Assembly: GCA_002310075.1 (NCBI GenBank)
Contig: DBXU01000003.1
Coordinates: 16,683-38,855, forward strand
Source of the DNA: Bacteroidales bacterium UBA1204
GTDB taxonomy: Bacteria; Bacteroidota; Bacteroidia; Bacteroidales; F082
DNA: 22,173 nt
Direction of reading: 5' to 3'
The notes beneath the pieces were generated by a model that was not told where the DNA came from, searched no databases, and saw only the letters and a program-made list of their open reading frames with translations. Positions 6,579 through 13,145 of this stretch are shown one piece after another; the stretch's first letter is position 1; the number at the start of each line of letters is the position of its first letter. The position numbers and the translations under genes are program-made.

Positions 6579-7745
6579 ATGAAAACCAAGAACATCCTGA
6601 TGAGCATCCTGTTGGTAATGGGATCCATCGCAGCAAAAGCAGCCGGCTATCCGCCAGAACTCGCCTTGGTATCACAGCCGGTCATGGTGTACAACTACAA
6701 CTCTGTCACGATCTACTACGACGTGCAGAACATCGGTGACTACACCTATAGGGGTTACATCAACGTCTTCCTTGATCCCGACAATGGTTACTGCTACGGC
6801 GAGAAGTACGTCAGAGTTTGCCCCGGTAGGATCAAGAGAGTCGCCATCGAAATTCCGGCCTATCGTGCCAATCCTGCCCGTCTTTACATGGTCATGCCTT
6901 ACTACACTTTAGGCGGCGAGCTCTATAGCTTCACGACCTTCGAGTACTTCGAGCCTCTAACCTACCACTGGGAAGGACCACGCGTAGGACCCTACATCGT
7001 CATCCACGTCGGACCGCGCATCCGCCACTATCACCGTCCCGCCAGCTACCGCTACTACTACGACGGTTTCCGTCCGCCGATGCCGCCTCACGGATTCGGT
7101 CCTGGAATGCCTCCTCCGATGAACCCGATGCACCACACCTATAACTACCACCACAACAACGGCGGTTATCCGGCCACCCACAACTGGAACAACGAACCCA
7201 AGCCCAACAGCGGCGCTTCGGCAGGCTCAGCAACCGTCAGACCTAACGGTGGCAACGAATCGGGCAGCATGAGCTCAGGCAACACCAACAGCAACAACGT
7301 AGCTCCTAGCAGCAACGGCTCAAGCAGCAGCGTCAAGCCTAACACCAACAATGGCAATGGCCGCACTGGCAACAGCTCTGGCAGCAACAGCAGCGTCAGC
7401 CGTCCCGACAGCAACAGCCGTCCTAGTGGTACTTCAACTGGCTCTGCAAGCGGTCGCACTGGCAACAGTAGCAACAGCCGAGTCAACAACAACTCGAACA
7501 GCAGCCGCCCCAATGGCAACAGCAATAGCGGCAACAGCAATGTTAGCCGTCCCAGCAGCAACAGCCGTCCAAGCGGCACTTCGACAAGCTCTTCCACCGG
7601 ATCAAACGGTCGCTCAGGCAACAGCGTCAGCGGCTCTAGCAACAGCAACCGCTCCAGTGGCACAAGCAGCTCAACCAGCGGCAGAAGCAGCAACAGCTCC
7701 AACAGCTCAAGCGGCCGCAGCGGTTCCTCAGGAGGCCGCAGATAA
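6579..7745 (+). CDS. Secreted protein with beta-rich N-terminal domain and long Ser/Asn/Gly-rich tail
   Basis: The product is 388 residues. Residues 1-22 are a signal peptide (ILMSILLVMGSIAAKAAG). Residues about 26-125 look like a beta-sandwich; VTIYYDVQNIGDYTYRGYIN resembles a CARDB-type strand pattern (inference). Residues 130-205 are rich in His, Tyr, Pro and Met, with PPMPPHGFGPGMPPPMNP. Residues 207-388 are low-complexity Ser/Asn/Gly/Arg with no predicted fold, ending SGGRR. No sorting domain, lipobox or C-terminal membrane anchor is present, so it is probably periplasmic or released. It begins 71 bases after the 5'-nucleotidase gene. I see no good -7 box, so it may be read from the upstream promoter. 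A strong terminator follows. I do not recognise a named family. Confidence 0.8.
   Translation: MKTKNILMSILLVMGSIAAKAAGYPPELALVSQPVMVYNYNSVTIYYDVQNIGDYTYRGYINVFLDPDNGYCYGEKYVRVCPGRIKRVAIEIPAYRANPARLYMVMPYYTLGGELYSFTTFEYFEPLTYHWEGPRVGPYIVIHVGPRIRHYHRPASYRYYYDGFRPPMPPHGFGPGMPPPMNPMHHTYNYHHNNGGYPATHNWNNEPKPNSGASAGSATVRPNGGNESGSMSSGNTNSNNVAPSSNGSSSSVKPNTNNGNGRTGNSSGSNSSVSRPDSNSRPSGTSTGSASGRTGNSSNSRVNNNSNSSRPNGNSNSGNSNVSRPSSNSRPSGTSTSSSTGSNGRSGNSVSGSSNSNRSSGTSSSTSGRSSNSSNSSSGRSGSSGGRR
7197..7742 (+). repeat. Low-complexity Ser/Asn/Gly/Arg coding repeat
   Basis: Repeated agc/aac codons encode the tail. A 17-residue unit beginning Val-Ser-Arg-Pro occurs twice: 7395-7445 (VSRPDSNSRPSGTSTGS) and 7542-7592 (VSRPSSNSRPSGTSTSS). 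The repetitive composition keeps several other frames open on both strands; none of these looks like a gene. Confidence 0.8.
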
Positions 7746-7768
7746 GCTTACTACATAAACAACCCATC

Positions 7769-7798
7769 GAGGGCGGCCACAAGGTCGCCCTCTTTTTT
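7769..7798 (+). terminator. Intrinsic terminator
   Basis: A 10-bp stem (7769-7778 with 7783-7792, one G-U pair) has an acaa loop and is followed by a T-run. It lies just past the Ser/Asn-rich protein gene. Confidence 0.9.
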
Positions 7799-7812
7799 CA
7801 ACAAAATAATTG

Positions 7813-7842
7813 TTTGATATATGGCAAAAACCCGTATCTTTG
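7813..7842 (+). promoter_or_regulatory. Promoter of the DUF1846 gene
   Basis: TTTG at 7813-7816 and TATCTTTG followed by C at 7835-7842, spaced by 18 bases, match the Bacteroidota -33/-7 pattern. The leader to the ATG at 7870 is about 22-27 bases. Confidence 0.75.
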
Positions 7843-7869
7843 CATCCCGTATTTTCTATTTTTACCGCC

Positions 7870-9357
7870 ATGAAAAACACCGCATCCAAGGGAACGAAAT
7901 ACGGGTTCGACAACGATAAATACCTTAAAATCCAGTCAGAACATATCAAGGAACGCATCGCCAAATTTGGAGATAAGCTTTATCTGGAATTTGGTGGCAA
8001 ACTCTTCGACGATTTTCATGCCAGCCGTGTGCTGCCCGGTTTTGAGCCCGACAGTAAGCTGAAGATGCTCTCCCAACTTGTCGACGAAGCCGAAATCATC
8101 ATCGTCATCAGTGCCGTCGACATTGAGAAAAACAAGGTCCGTGGTGACTTGGGCATCACATACGATGTAGACGTATTGCGCCTGCGCGAAGCCTTCATGA
8201 GTCGCGGTTTCATGGTCAACTCGGTCGTGGTCACCCACTATAACGGCCAAGCCAGCACCGATGCCTACCGCCAGCGTTTGGAACGCATGGGCATTAAGGT
8301 GTATTACCACCGCATCATCGAAGGTTACCCCAACAACGTTGCCCTTATCGACTCGGAGGATGGATTTGGACGCAATGACTATGTGGAGACTACACGCCCA
8401 TTAGTGGTCGTCACTGCTCCAGGCCCAGGCAGCGGTAAAATGGCCGTTTGTCTCAGTCAACTTTATCATGAGAACAAGCGTGGTATCAAGGCTGGATACG
8501 CCAAATTTGAGACTTTCCCAGTGTGGAACCTGCCACTCAAGCACCCCGTCAACGTGGCCTACGAAGCAGCCACCGCCGACCTCAGCGATGTCAACATGAT
8601 CGATCCGTTCCACCTCGAGGCTTATGGCAAGACTGCCGTCAACTACAACCGCGATATCGAAATCTTTCCTGTGCTGAATGCTATTTTTGAGTCGATTTAC
8701 GGCGAAAATCCTTACAAGTCGCCAACCGACATGGGCGTCAACATGGTGGGCTATTGCCTCTGCGACGATGCCGTCTGCTGCGAGGCCTCTTATCAAGAAA
8801 TCATTCGCCGTTATTATACCGCTTTATGCAACCTGGCTAAAGGCAAAGGCACTGAGAGCGAAGTCAATAAGATTGCATTGCTAATGAAGCAAGCTAAAAT
8901 CAGCACTGCCAATCGTAAAACCACACTTGCTGCCAAGAAACGCAAAGAACAAGAAGGCGTTGACTCGGCTGCCATTGAGCTGTCGGACGGCACCCTCATT
9001 ACAGCCCATACCAGTGCCCTGCTGGGGCCCAGTGCAGCTCTGCTCCTTAACGCTACCAAACACTTAGCCGGCATCCCTCACGAGGTAAAACTTATCCCTC
9101 AGGCTATGATCGAGCCCATCCAAAACACCAAAGTTAGCCTTCTGCACGGCAACAACCCACGCCTTCACACCGATGAAGTGTTGGTAGCTCTCTCCATGCT
9201 CAGTCTTTGGGACGAAAACTGCAAGAAAGCCCTCGACTCCCTGCCGCTGCTCAAAGGGTGCCAGGTGCACTCCACGGTGATGCTCAGCGAAGTCGACCAA
9301 AAAATCTTCAAAAAACTCGGCATCGGACTCACCTGCGACCCAGTGGCAAAGAAATAA
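7870..9357 (+). CDS. DUF1846 (UPF0371) family protein
   Basis: The product is 495 residues, the length of known DUF1846 proteins. The family pattern is seen throughout: KLYLEFGGKLFDDFHASRVL (37-56), RGDLGITYD (91-99), VVVTAPGPGSGKMAVCLS (179-196), AGYAKFETFPVWNLP, AYEAATADLSDVNMIDPFHL, TDMGVNMVGY and HSTVMLSEVD. It is cytoplasmic with no signal or membrane segment. The GPGSGK loop resembles a phosphate-binding loop, but the biochemical function of the family is not established. An in-frame ATG 20 codons upstream was rejected because it lies before the promoter -33 element. The gene is monocistronic, with its own promoter and terminator. Confidence 0.93.
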   Translation: MKNTASKGTKYGFDNDKYLKIQSEHIKERIAKFGDKLYLEFGGKLFDDFHASRVLPGFEPDSKLKMLSQLVDEAEIIIVISAVDIEKNKVRGDLGITYDVDVLRLREAFMSRGFMVNSVVVTHYNGQASTDAYRQRLERMGIKVYYHRIIEGYPNNVALIDSEDGFGRNDYVETTRPLVVVTAPGPGSGKMAVCLSQLYHENKRGIKAGYAKFETFPVWNLPLKHPVNVAYEAATADLSDVNMIDPFHLEAYGKTAVNYNRDIEIFPVLNAIFESIYGENPYKSPTDMGVNMVGYCLCDDAVCCEASYQEIIRRYYTALCNLAKGKGTESEVNKIALLMKQAKISTANRKTTLAAKKRKEQEGVDSAAIELSDGTLITAHTSALLGPSAALLLNATKHLAGIPHEVKLIPQAMIEPIQNTKVSLLHGNNPRLHTDEVLVALSMLSLWDENCKKALDSLPLLKGCQVHSTVMLSEVDQKIFKKLGIGLTCDPVAKK

Positions 9358-9379
9358 CAGACACTGTTTTTATTATCAG

Positions 9380-9426
9380 AAGGTGTATTTGGAAGGATTT
9401 TTTTCCTCCTTTATACACCTTTTTTA
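9380..9426 (+). terminator. Intrinsic terminator after the DUF1846 gene
   Basis: An outer 8-bp stem pairs aggtgtat (9381-9388) with atacacct (9413-9420). A weaker inner stem, agga/tcct, lies within, and a T-rich tract follows. The tail runs directly into the next promoter. Confidence 0.7.
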
Positions 9427-9427
9427 T

Positions 9428-9435
9428 TATTTTTG
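9428..9435 (+). promoter_or_regulatory. -7 box for the lytic transglycosylase operon
   Basis: TATTTTTG followed by C matches TAnnTTTGC, 28 bases before the chosen ATG at 9464. No TTTG is seen at the -33 distance; that region is the arm of the upstream terminator. Confidence 0.6.
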
Positions 9436-9463
9436 CGTTTTATTAAAAACATTTACTTTTGGC

Positions 9464-10993
9464 ATGAAATACACCTCACTATTATTCTTATTGCTTCTCC
9501 CTTTTGGTCAACTCTTTGCACAGTACAATGACCCTGATGAAATAGAACCCGATAGCTTGGACGTTGAACTCAATGATCAGGAGATCCAGGATCTTAACTC
9601 AGGCAAAGCCGTTGTAGAAGAGTCAACAGTTATGGAGATGCTCAATTTAGTGAGCAGCATCAGCCTCATGGACAAAGACGTCTACCTTGACATCGACTCT
9701 ACGGAGCTGAACGTGTTCGGCTACAAAAAGTATGAAATCCCCGTCTTCGACGACAGCGTGTACATGGCACGTATCGACGCCTTGGCGGAACAGACCACGA
9801 TCCCGTTGACCTACAACAGCCATGTCAAGTCATTCATTGACTTATATGCCAACCGCCTGCGGACACAGTCGAGCCGCATGTTGGGCCTTTCTTTTGTCTA
9901 CTTCCCTATGTTCGAGGAATTGCTTGACAAATACAATCTACCCCTGGAACTGAAATACTTGGCCATGGTAGAATCCGCCTTGAACCCAACCGCAGGATCC
10001 CATGCTGGTGCCAAAGGCTTGTGGCAGTTTATGCTGGGAACCGCAAAAGACTATGGTTTGAAGGTCACCTCCCTGCTCGATGAGCGTTTCGACCCTATGA
10101 AAGAAACTGTGGCTGCATGCCAGTATCTACAGAACCTATACGCCCGTTATCAGGACTGGTTTTTGGTGTTGGCTGCCTACAATTCGGGACCAGGCACTGT
10201 CAACAAGGCCATCTTGCGCGCCGGCGGCGTGAAGAACTACTGGGCCATCTGGCCTTACCTGCCCAAGGAGACCCGTGGTTATGTCCCCGCCTTCATCGCC
10301 GTGACATACGTGATGAATTATGCCACTGCGCATAACCTGTATCCCATTAACCCAGGGCTACTACTTCATGGCACTGACACGGTCATGGTGCACCGCCAAT
10401 GCGCGTTCGACCAAATCAACGAAGTGATTGGCGCTCCCATCGAAGACATGAGATTCTTCAACCCGCAATATACCAAACACATCATCCCAGCCTCTCTCGA
10501 CAATCCCTATCCACTCCGACTTCCCACAAAGTATGCGTTACTTTTCGTGAAGTTTGAAAATGAAATCTATGCTCACGAATCGAAAGCACAAGTGTACCAG
10601 GAAAAGATCGTAGAACAGGTCAAGGAAGTGAGCGATAGCTTCACCCATGTGGTGAAACGAGGTGAAAGTCTTGGAAGTATCGCCCGCAAATACCATGTCA
10701 CCGTCTCCAACATCAAACGTTGGAACAAACTGAAACGTGAGACCATCCAGACCGGGCAAAGGCTGAAAATATACCGATCGGGGGCTCCCATGGCACAAGT
10801 CAGCAATACGACCAAATCGAGTAGCTCAAGCAAGTCATCAGCAGCAACCACTAGGACCCACGTGGTGAAACGCGGCGAAACCTTAAGTTCAATTGCTCGC
10901 AAGTACCATTGCACACCCAACGACATCAAGAAGTGGAACAACCTGAAAGGCACCAACATTCAAGCTGGACAAAAGCTTAAAATCAAAAAATAA
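9464..10993 (+). CDS. MltD-like membrane-bound lytic murein transglycosylase with two LysM domains
   Basis: The product is 509 residues from the chosen start. Residues 1-20 are a signal peptide ending LFAQ. After an acidic linker comes the SLT/GH23 domain (about 150-290), with catalytic Glu170 in YLAMVESALNP, then GAKGLWQFM and AAYNSGPGTV. Two LysM domains follow at 395-438 and 466-509, both starting HVVKRGE and containing SIARKYH, joined by a Ser/Thr linker. The enzyme cleaves the MurNAc-GlcNAc bond of peptidoglycan to a 1,6-anhydro product, and the LysM domains hold it on glycan. The upstream ATG at 9383 lies within the terminator hairpin and gives no signal peptide, so it was rejected. The gene is followed five bases later by a DUF4837 lipoprotein gene. 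Confidence 0.93.
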   Translation: MKYTSLLFLLLLPFGQLFAQYNDPDEIEPDSLDVELNDQEIQDLNSGKAVVEESTVMEMLNLVSSISLMDKDVYLDIDSTELNVFGYKKYEIPVFDDSVYMARIDALAEQTTIPLTYNSHVKSFIDLYANRLRTQSSRMLGLSFVYFPMFEELLDKYNLPLELKYLAMVESALNPTAGSHAGAKGLWQFMLGTAKDYGLKVTSLLDERFDPMKETVAACQYLQNLYARYQDWFLVLAAYNSGPGTVNKAILRAGGVKNYWAIWPYLPKETRGYVPAFIAVTYVMNYATAHNLYPINPGLLLHGTDTVMVHRQCAFDQINEVIGAPIEDMRFFNPQYTKHIIPASLDNPYPLRLPTKYALLFVKFENEIYAHESKAQVYQEKIVEQVKEVSDSFTHVVKRGESLGSIARKYHVTVSNIKRWNKLKRETIQTGQRLKIYRSGAPMAQVSNTTKSSSSSKSSAATTRTHVVKRGETLSSIARKYHCTPNDIKKWNNLKGTNIQAGQKLKIKK

Positions 10994-10998
10994 CAACC

Positions 10999-12003
10999 AT
11001 GAAAAAATACATTAGCATACTGGTCGTCATCCTGATGGCATGTTTCATGTCGTCATGCGACAAAAACAGAAGCGCCAGAAAAGACCGCTCGGTGGGCGGA
11101 ACCGCCGAAATCCTTGTCGTCACCCAAAACGATGAAATTTGGAACGGCAGAATTGGTGATTCCATACGCCATTTCTTCTTGGCACCCTTATACGGGCTAC
11201 CGCAGCCTGAAGCACAGAACGAGCTAGCCCACATCAACCTGGGAGGCTTCTCCGACATGTTCAAGAAACACAAATGCATCATTGAAGCTTTTATCGACCC
11301 TTCCGTAGAGAAGGCCTTTGCCGAGACATCGGAGAATTCCTGGGCAGCACCACAACGCTATGTTAAGATCACCGCTCCCAACAGCGAGTCATGGGTGACA
11401 CTCTTCGACAACCAGAAAGAACTCTATAAGCTGTGGTTCGACAAAGTGGAACGCGAACGGATCTTGAACGTGTTCCGTCCCACAGCCGACCAAACCATCG
11501 GTGATGCCATTGCCAAGAAGATGGGCTTCACCATGACGATCCCGCAAGGTTTCTACATAGCCAAAAACGAGCCTGACTTCATGTGGCTCCGCAAGGAATT
11601 GGAACGCTCAAGTGCCGACATCCTGATCTACCAGATCCCTTACAAGGATACCGCACAATTCAGCACCAACAGTTTGGTGGCCATGCGTAACATGATGTTG
11701 CAGAAATACGTCCCTGGTCCGTCAGACAGCTCCTATATGGCTACCGAAACCGAGTTTGTGCCTCCCATGGTTCAATACGTGTCGGATTTCCCGGCAGGAT
11801 ACTCCATGGAGATGCGCGGCATGTGGAAAGTGGAGCACGACTTCATGGGAGGTCCTTTCCTCTCCTACACCTTTGCAGACAGCGGAACAGGGCAACTCGT
11901 CACCGTGGAAGGATTCTATTATGAGCCCAACCAAAAGAAACGCAACCAAATGCTACAGCTGCAAGCCATGCTTTACAGCTTGAGATACGTCGAGATAGAA
12001 TGA
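10999..12003 (+). CDS. DUF4837 family lipoprotein
   Basis: The product is 334 residues. A signal peptide ends in the lipobox FMSSC, with the lipidated Cys at 20. The mature part begins with an Arg/Lys-rich stretch and GGTAEILVVTQNDEIWNG, and continues with IPQGFYIAKNEPDFMWLRKE, YVSDFPAGYSMEMRGMW and HDFMGGPFLSY, which I recognise as the Bacteroidota DUF4837 family. The function is unknown. Its location five bases after a lytic transglycosylase gene, with no promoter between them, suggests an envelope or peptidoglycan role (inference). Its stop codon is separated by one base from the stop of a convergent gene, with no classical terminator. Confidence 0.88.
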   Translation: MKKYISILVVILMACFMSSCDKNRSARKDRSVGGTAEILVVTQNDEIWNGRIGDSIRHFFLAPLYGLPQPEAQNELAHINLGGFSDMFKKHKCIIEAFIDPSVEKAFAETSENSWAAPQRYVKITAPNSESWVTLFDNQKELYKLWFDKVERERILNVFRPTADQTIGDAIAKKMGFTMTIPQGFYIAKNEPDFMWLRKELERSSADILIYQIPYKDTAQFSTNSLVAMRNMMLQKYVPGPSDSSYMATETEFVPPMVQYVSDFPAGYSMEMRGMWKVEHDFMGGPFLSYTFADSGTGQLVTVEGFYYEPNQKKRNQMLQLQAMLYSLRYVEIE

Positions 12004-12004
12004 C

Positions 12005-12367
12005 TCATTGCTTCCGGTAAGTCACTACGATGGCACCCAATGGTGAAGGTGTCGTAGTGATGAGGCGGTCGTCTTCCAATTGACCGAAGACTTCACCATC
12101 AACAAACAGGATGCCTCGAGCATTCATTTGAAAAGGCCGTTGCCATTGGGTATCAAGACCCTTGAAAGACAGGATAGAATCGTTACCGATCACGATTTTG
12201 TTCTGTCTTTCCATTTCACCCAGTTGCTTCACCAACTCGGGTGTGTTACGGTTTTCGTCAAATTGAACATTCACCTTGTCAACCCCCCATTCGCCGAAAA
12301 TCGTCTCGGAATGGCGGCAAGTGCAAAGCAAAAAGGCCAACAAAAAGAAGAGAAACAGCTTTTTCAT
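12005..12367 (-). CDS. Small lipocalin-like lipoprotein, function unknown
   Basis: The product is 120 residues. A hydrophobic signal ends LLCTC, giving a lipidated Cys near position 17. The mature protein starts with IFGEWGVDKVNVQFDENRNT, continues to IVIGNDSILSFKG, and ends with LITTTPSPLGAIVVTYRK. The Gly-x-Trp opening and repeated short strands resemble small lipocalin-like lipoproteins common in Bacteroidota (inference from pattern only). It has its own promoter and is divergent from the HsdR-N gene and convergent with DUF4837. Confidence 0.75.
   Translation of the reverse strand: MKKLFLFFLLAFLLCTCRHSETIFGEWGVDKVNVQFDENRNTPELVKQLGEMERQNKIVIGNDSILSFKGLDTQWQRPFQMNARGILFVDGEVFGQLEDDRLITTTPSPLGAIVVTYRKQ
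12022..12060. repeat. Inverted repeat at a convergent gene junction
   Basis: A perfect 9-bp inverted repeat, tcactacga (12022-12030) and tcgtagtga (12052-12060), encloses 21 bases that hold a smaller cacc/ggtg stem. It lies in the last codons of the small lipoprotein and just past the DUF4837 stop. There is no T-run on either side, so it is not a standard terminator, but it could stabilise the DUF4837 message end. Confidence 0.55.
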
Positions 12368-12383
12368 GCGATAGATTTTAATG

Positions 12384-12391
12384 CAAAGGTA
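12384..12391 (-). promoter_or_regulatory. -7 box for the small lipoprotein gene
   Basis: The minus strand reads TACCTTTG followed by C, 16 bases before the ATG at 12367. Confidence 0.65.
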
Positions 12392-12399
12392 GCTTTTTT

Positions 12400-12407
12400 T
12401 ATCTTTG
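12400..12407 (+). promoter_or_regulatory. -7 box for the HsdR-N protein gene
   Basis: TATCTTTG matches TAnnTTTG. It ends only 10 bases before the first ATG (12418) and 22 before the second (12430), which favours the second as the start. It is divergent from, and almost touches, the lipoprotein promoter. Confidence 0.65.
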
Positions 12408-12429
12408 TCGTCACAATATGTGGATAAAC

Positions 12430-12873
12430 ATGGCCAATAATCCTTTACAATGGTTCAAGACAGAGGTTCGAGAAGGCAAAACTTTTGTCTTCGACCCGCT
12501 TCGTAAGAAACAGGTGCTGCTGACACCCGAAGAGGAAATCAGGCAAAAGGTGTTGTACCTTCTCATCGAGCACTTACATGTGCCAGCGGGGTTATTGGCA
12601 GTAGAGTATTCCATCAAAGTGAATGGCATGGACAAGCGTTGTGATGCCGTGGTGTTCGGCGACAAAGGCACTCCGCTGATGATTGTGGAATGCAAGGCAC
12701 AAACCGTTAAAATCACAGGAAAGACACTGGATCAGGCAGTACGCTACCACGCCACTTTGAAACCACATTTCCTTATGCTTTATAATGGCATTGATTGCTA
12801 CTGTTTCCGCGTGGAGGGGGCCTCTTTGAAGGCTTTGGACCACCTCCCCGACTACGAAGAAATGAAAGCATAA
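12430..12873 (+). CDS. Stand-alone HsdR N-terminal-domain protein (PD-(D/E)XK fold)
   Basis: The product is 147 residues from Met at 12430; an ATG four codons upstream is possible but would leave almost no leader. It matches the small Bacteroidota proteins annotated as type I restriction enzyme R N-terminal domain. A full PD-(D/E)XK set is visible: Glu59 (LAVEY), Asp72 (KRCDAVVF), Glu87-Cys-Lys89 (IVECKA) and Gln102 (LDQAVRY), with DPLRKKQVLLTPEEEIRQ upstream. Full HsdR proteins are about 1000 residues with a helicase motor. Here there is neither a motor nor hsdM/hsdS nearby, so it is not a restriction subunit. A housekeeping nuclease or nucleic-acid-binding role is possible. It is cytoplasmic. 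Confidence 0.85.
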   Translation: MANNPLQWFKTEVREGKTFVFDPLRKKQVLLTPEEEIRQKVLYLLIEHLHVPAGLLAVEYSIKVNGMDKRCDAVVFGDKGTPLMIVECKAQTVKITGKTLDQAVRYHATLKPHFLMLYNGIDCYCFRVEGASLKALDHLPDYEEMKA

Positions 12874-12903
12874 AAAAGGTCGCCAGCATCGCGCCGGCGA
12901 CCT
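12872..12903 (-). terminator. Terminator read on the minus strand, abutting the HsdR-N stop codon
   Basis: An 8-bp stem (12877-12884 with 12896-12903, GGTCGCC/GGCGACC) with an 11-base loop is followed, on the minus strand, by six T (12872-12877). On the plus strand no T-run follows. It therefore fits the end of a minus transcript, presumably that of the exosortase-ROK operon. Confidence 0.65.
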
Positions 12904-13070
12904 ACCATTATGAAGATAAAAAAAACAACTGTTGTTTCGCTCGTTTTCTGTATTCGCAATCTGCGAATTGTATGTATTTATCGCATTGTTTCTTAATTAA
13001 TTACAAACAAAACAAAAAAGGTCTTTCTTTATCTCGTTCAATGTGCGAAATTACTAAAGAAGTACATACG

Positions 13071-13108
13071 ATGCCCCGAAAAAAACACTTTTCGGGGCAT
13101 GTTTTTTT
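13071..13108 (+). terminator. Strong terminator read on the plus strand, close to the ROK gene end
   Basis: A perfect 12-bp stem (13071-13082 with 13089-13100, GCCCCGAAAA/TTTTCGGGGC) with a 6-base loop is followed by G and seven T. No T-run exists in the other direction. It would end a plus transcript coming from the HsdR-N gene or a small RNA in the gap. Confidence 0.8.
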
Positions 13109-13145
13109 CAACAAGGACTGTTGATAATTCCTTCCTTTTTGAAAC

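Noticed and set aside
7166..7702. 178-codon Leu-rich minus-strand frame, and a 135-codon Ala-rich plus-strand frame at 7351-7758
   Set aside because: Both arise from the repetitive agc/aac codons of the Ser/Asn-rich tail, which keep other frames open. Composition is extreme and no start signal is seen.
12430..12873. HsdR-N protein as part of a restriction or defence island
   Set aside because: No methylase, specificity subunit, helicase motor or other defence gene lies in the window, and such stand-alone proteins are common in Bacteroidota chromosomes.
12795..13124. 109-codon plus-strand frame running from the HsdR-N 3' end across the gap
   Set aside because: It overlaps the HsdR-N gene out of frame, passes through both terminator hairpins, and has no promoter or coherent composition.
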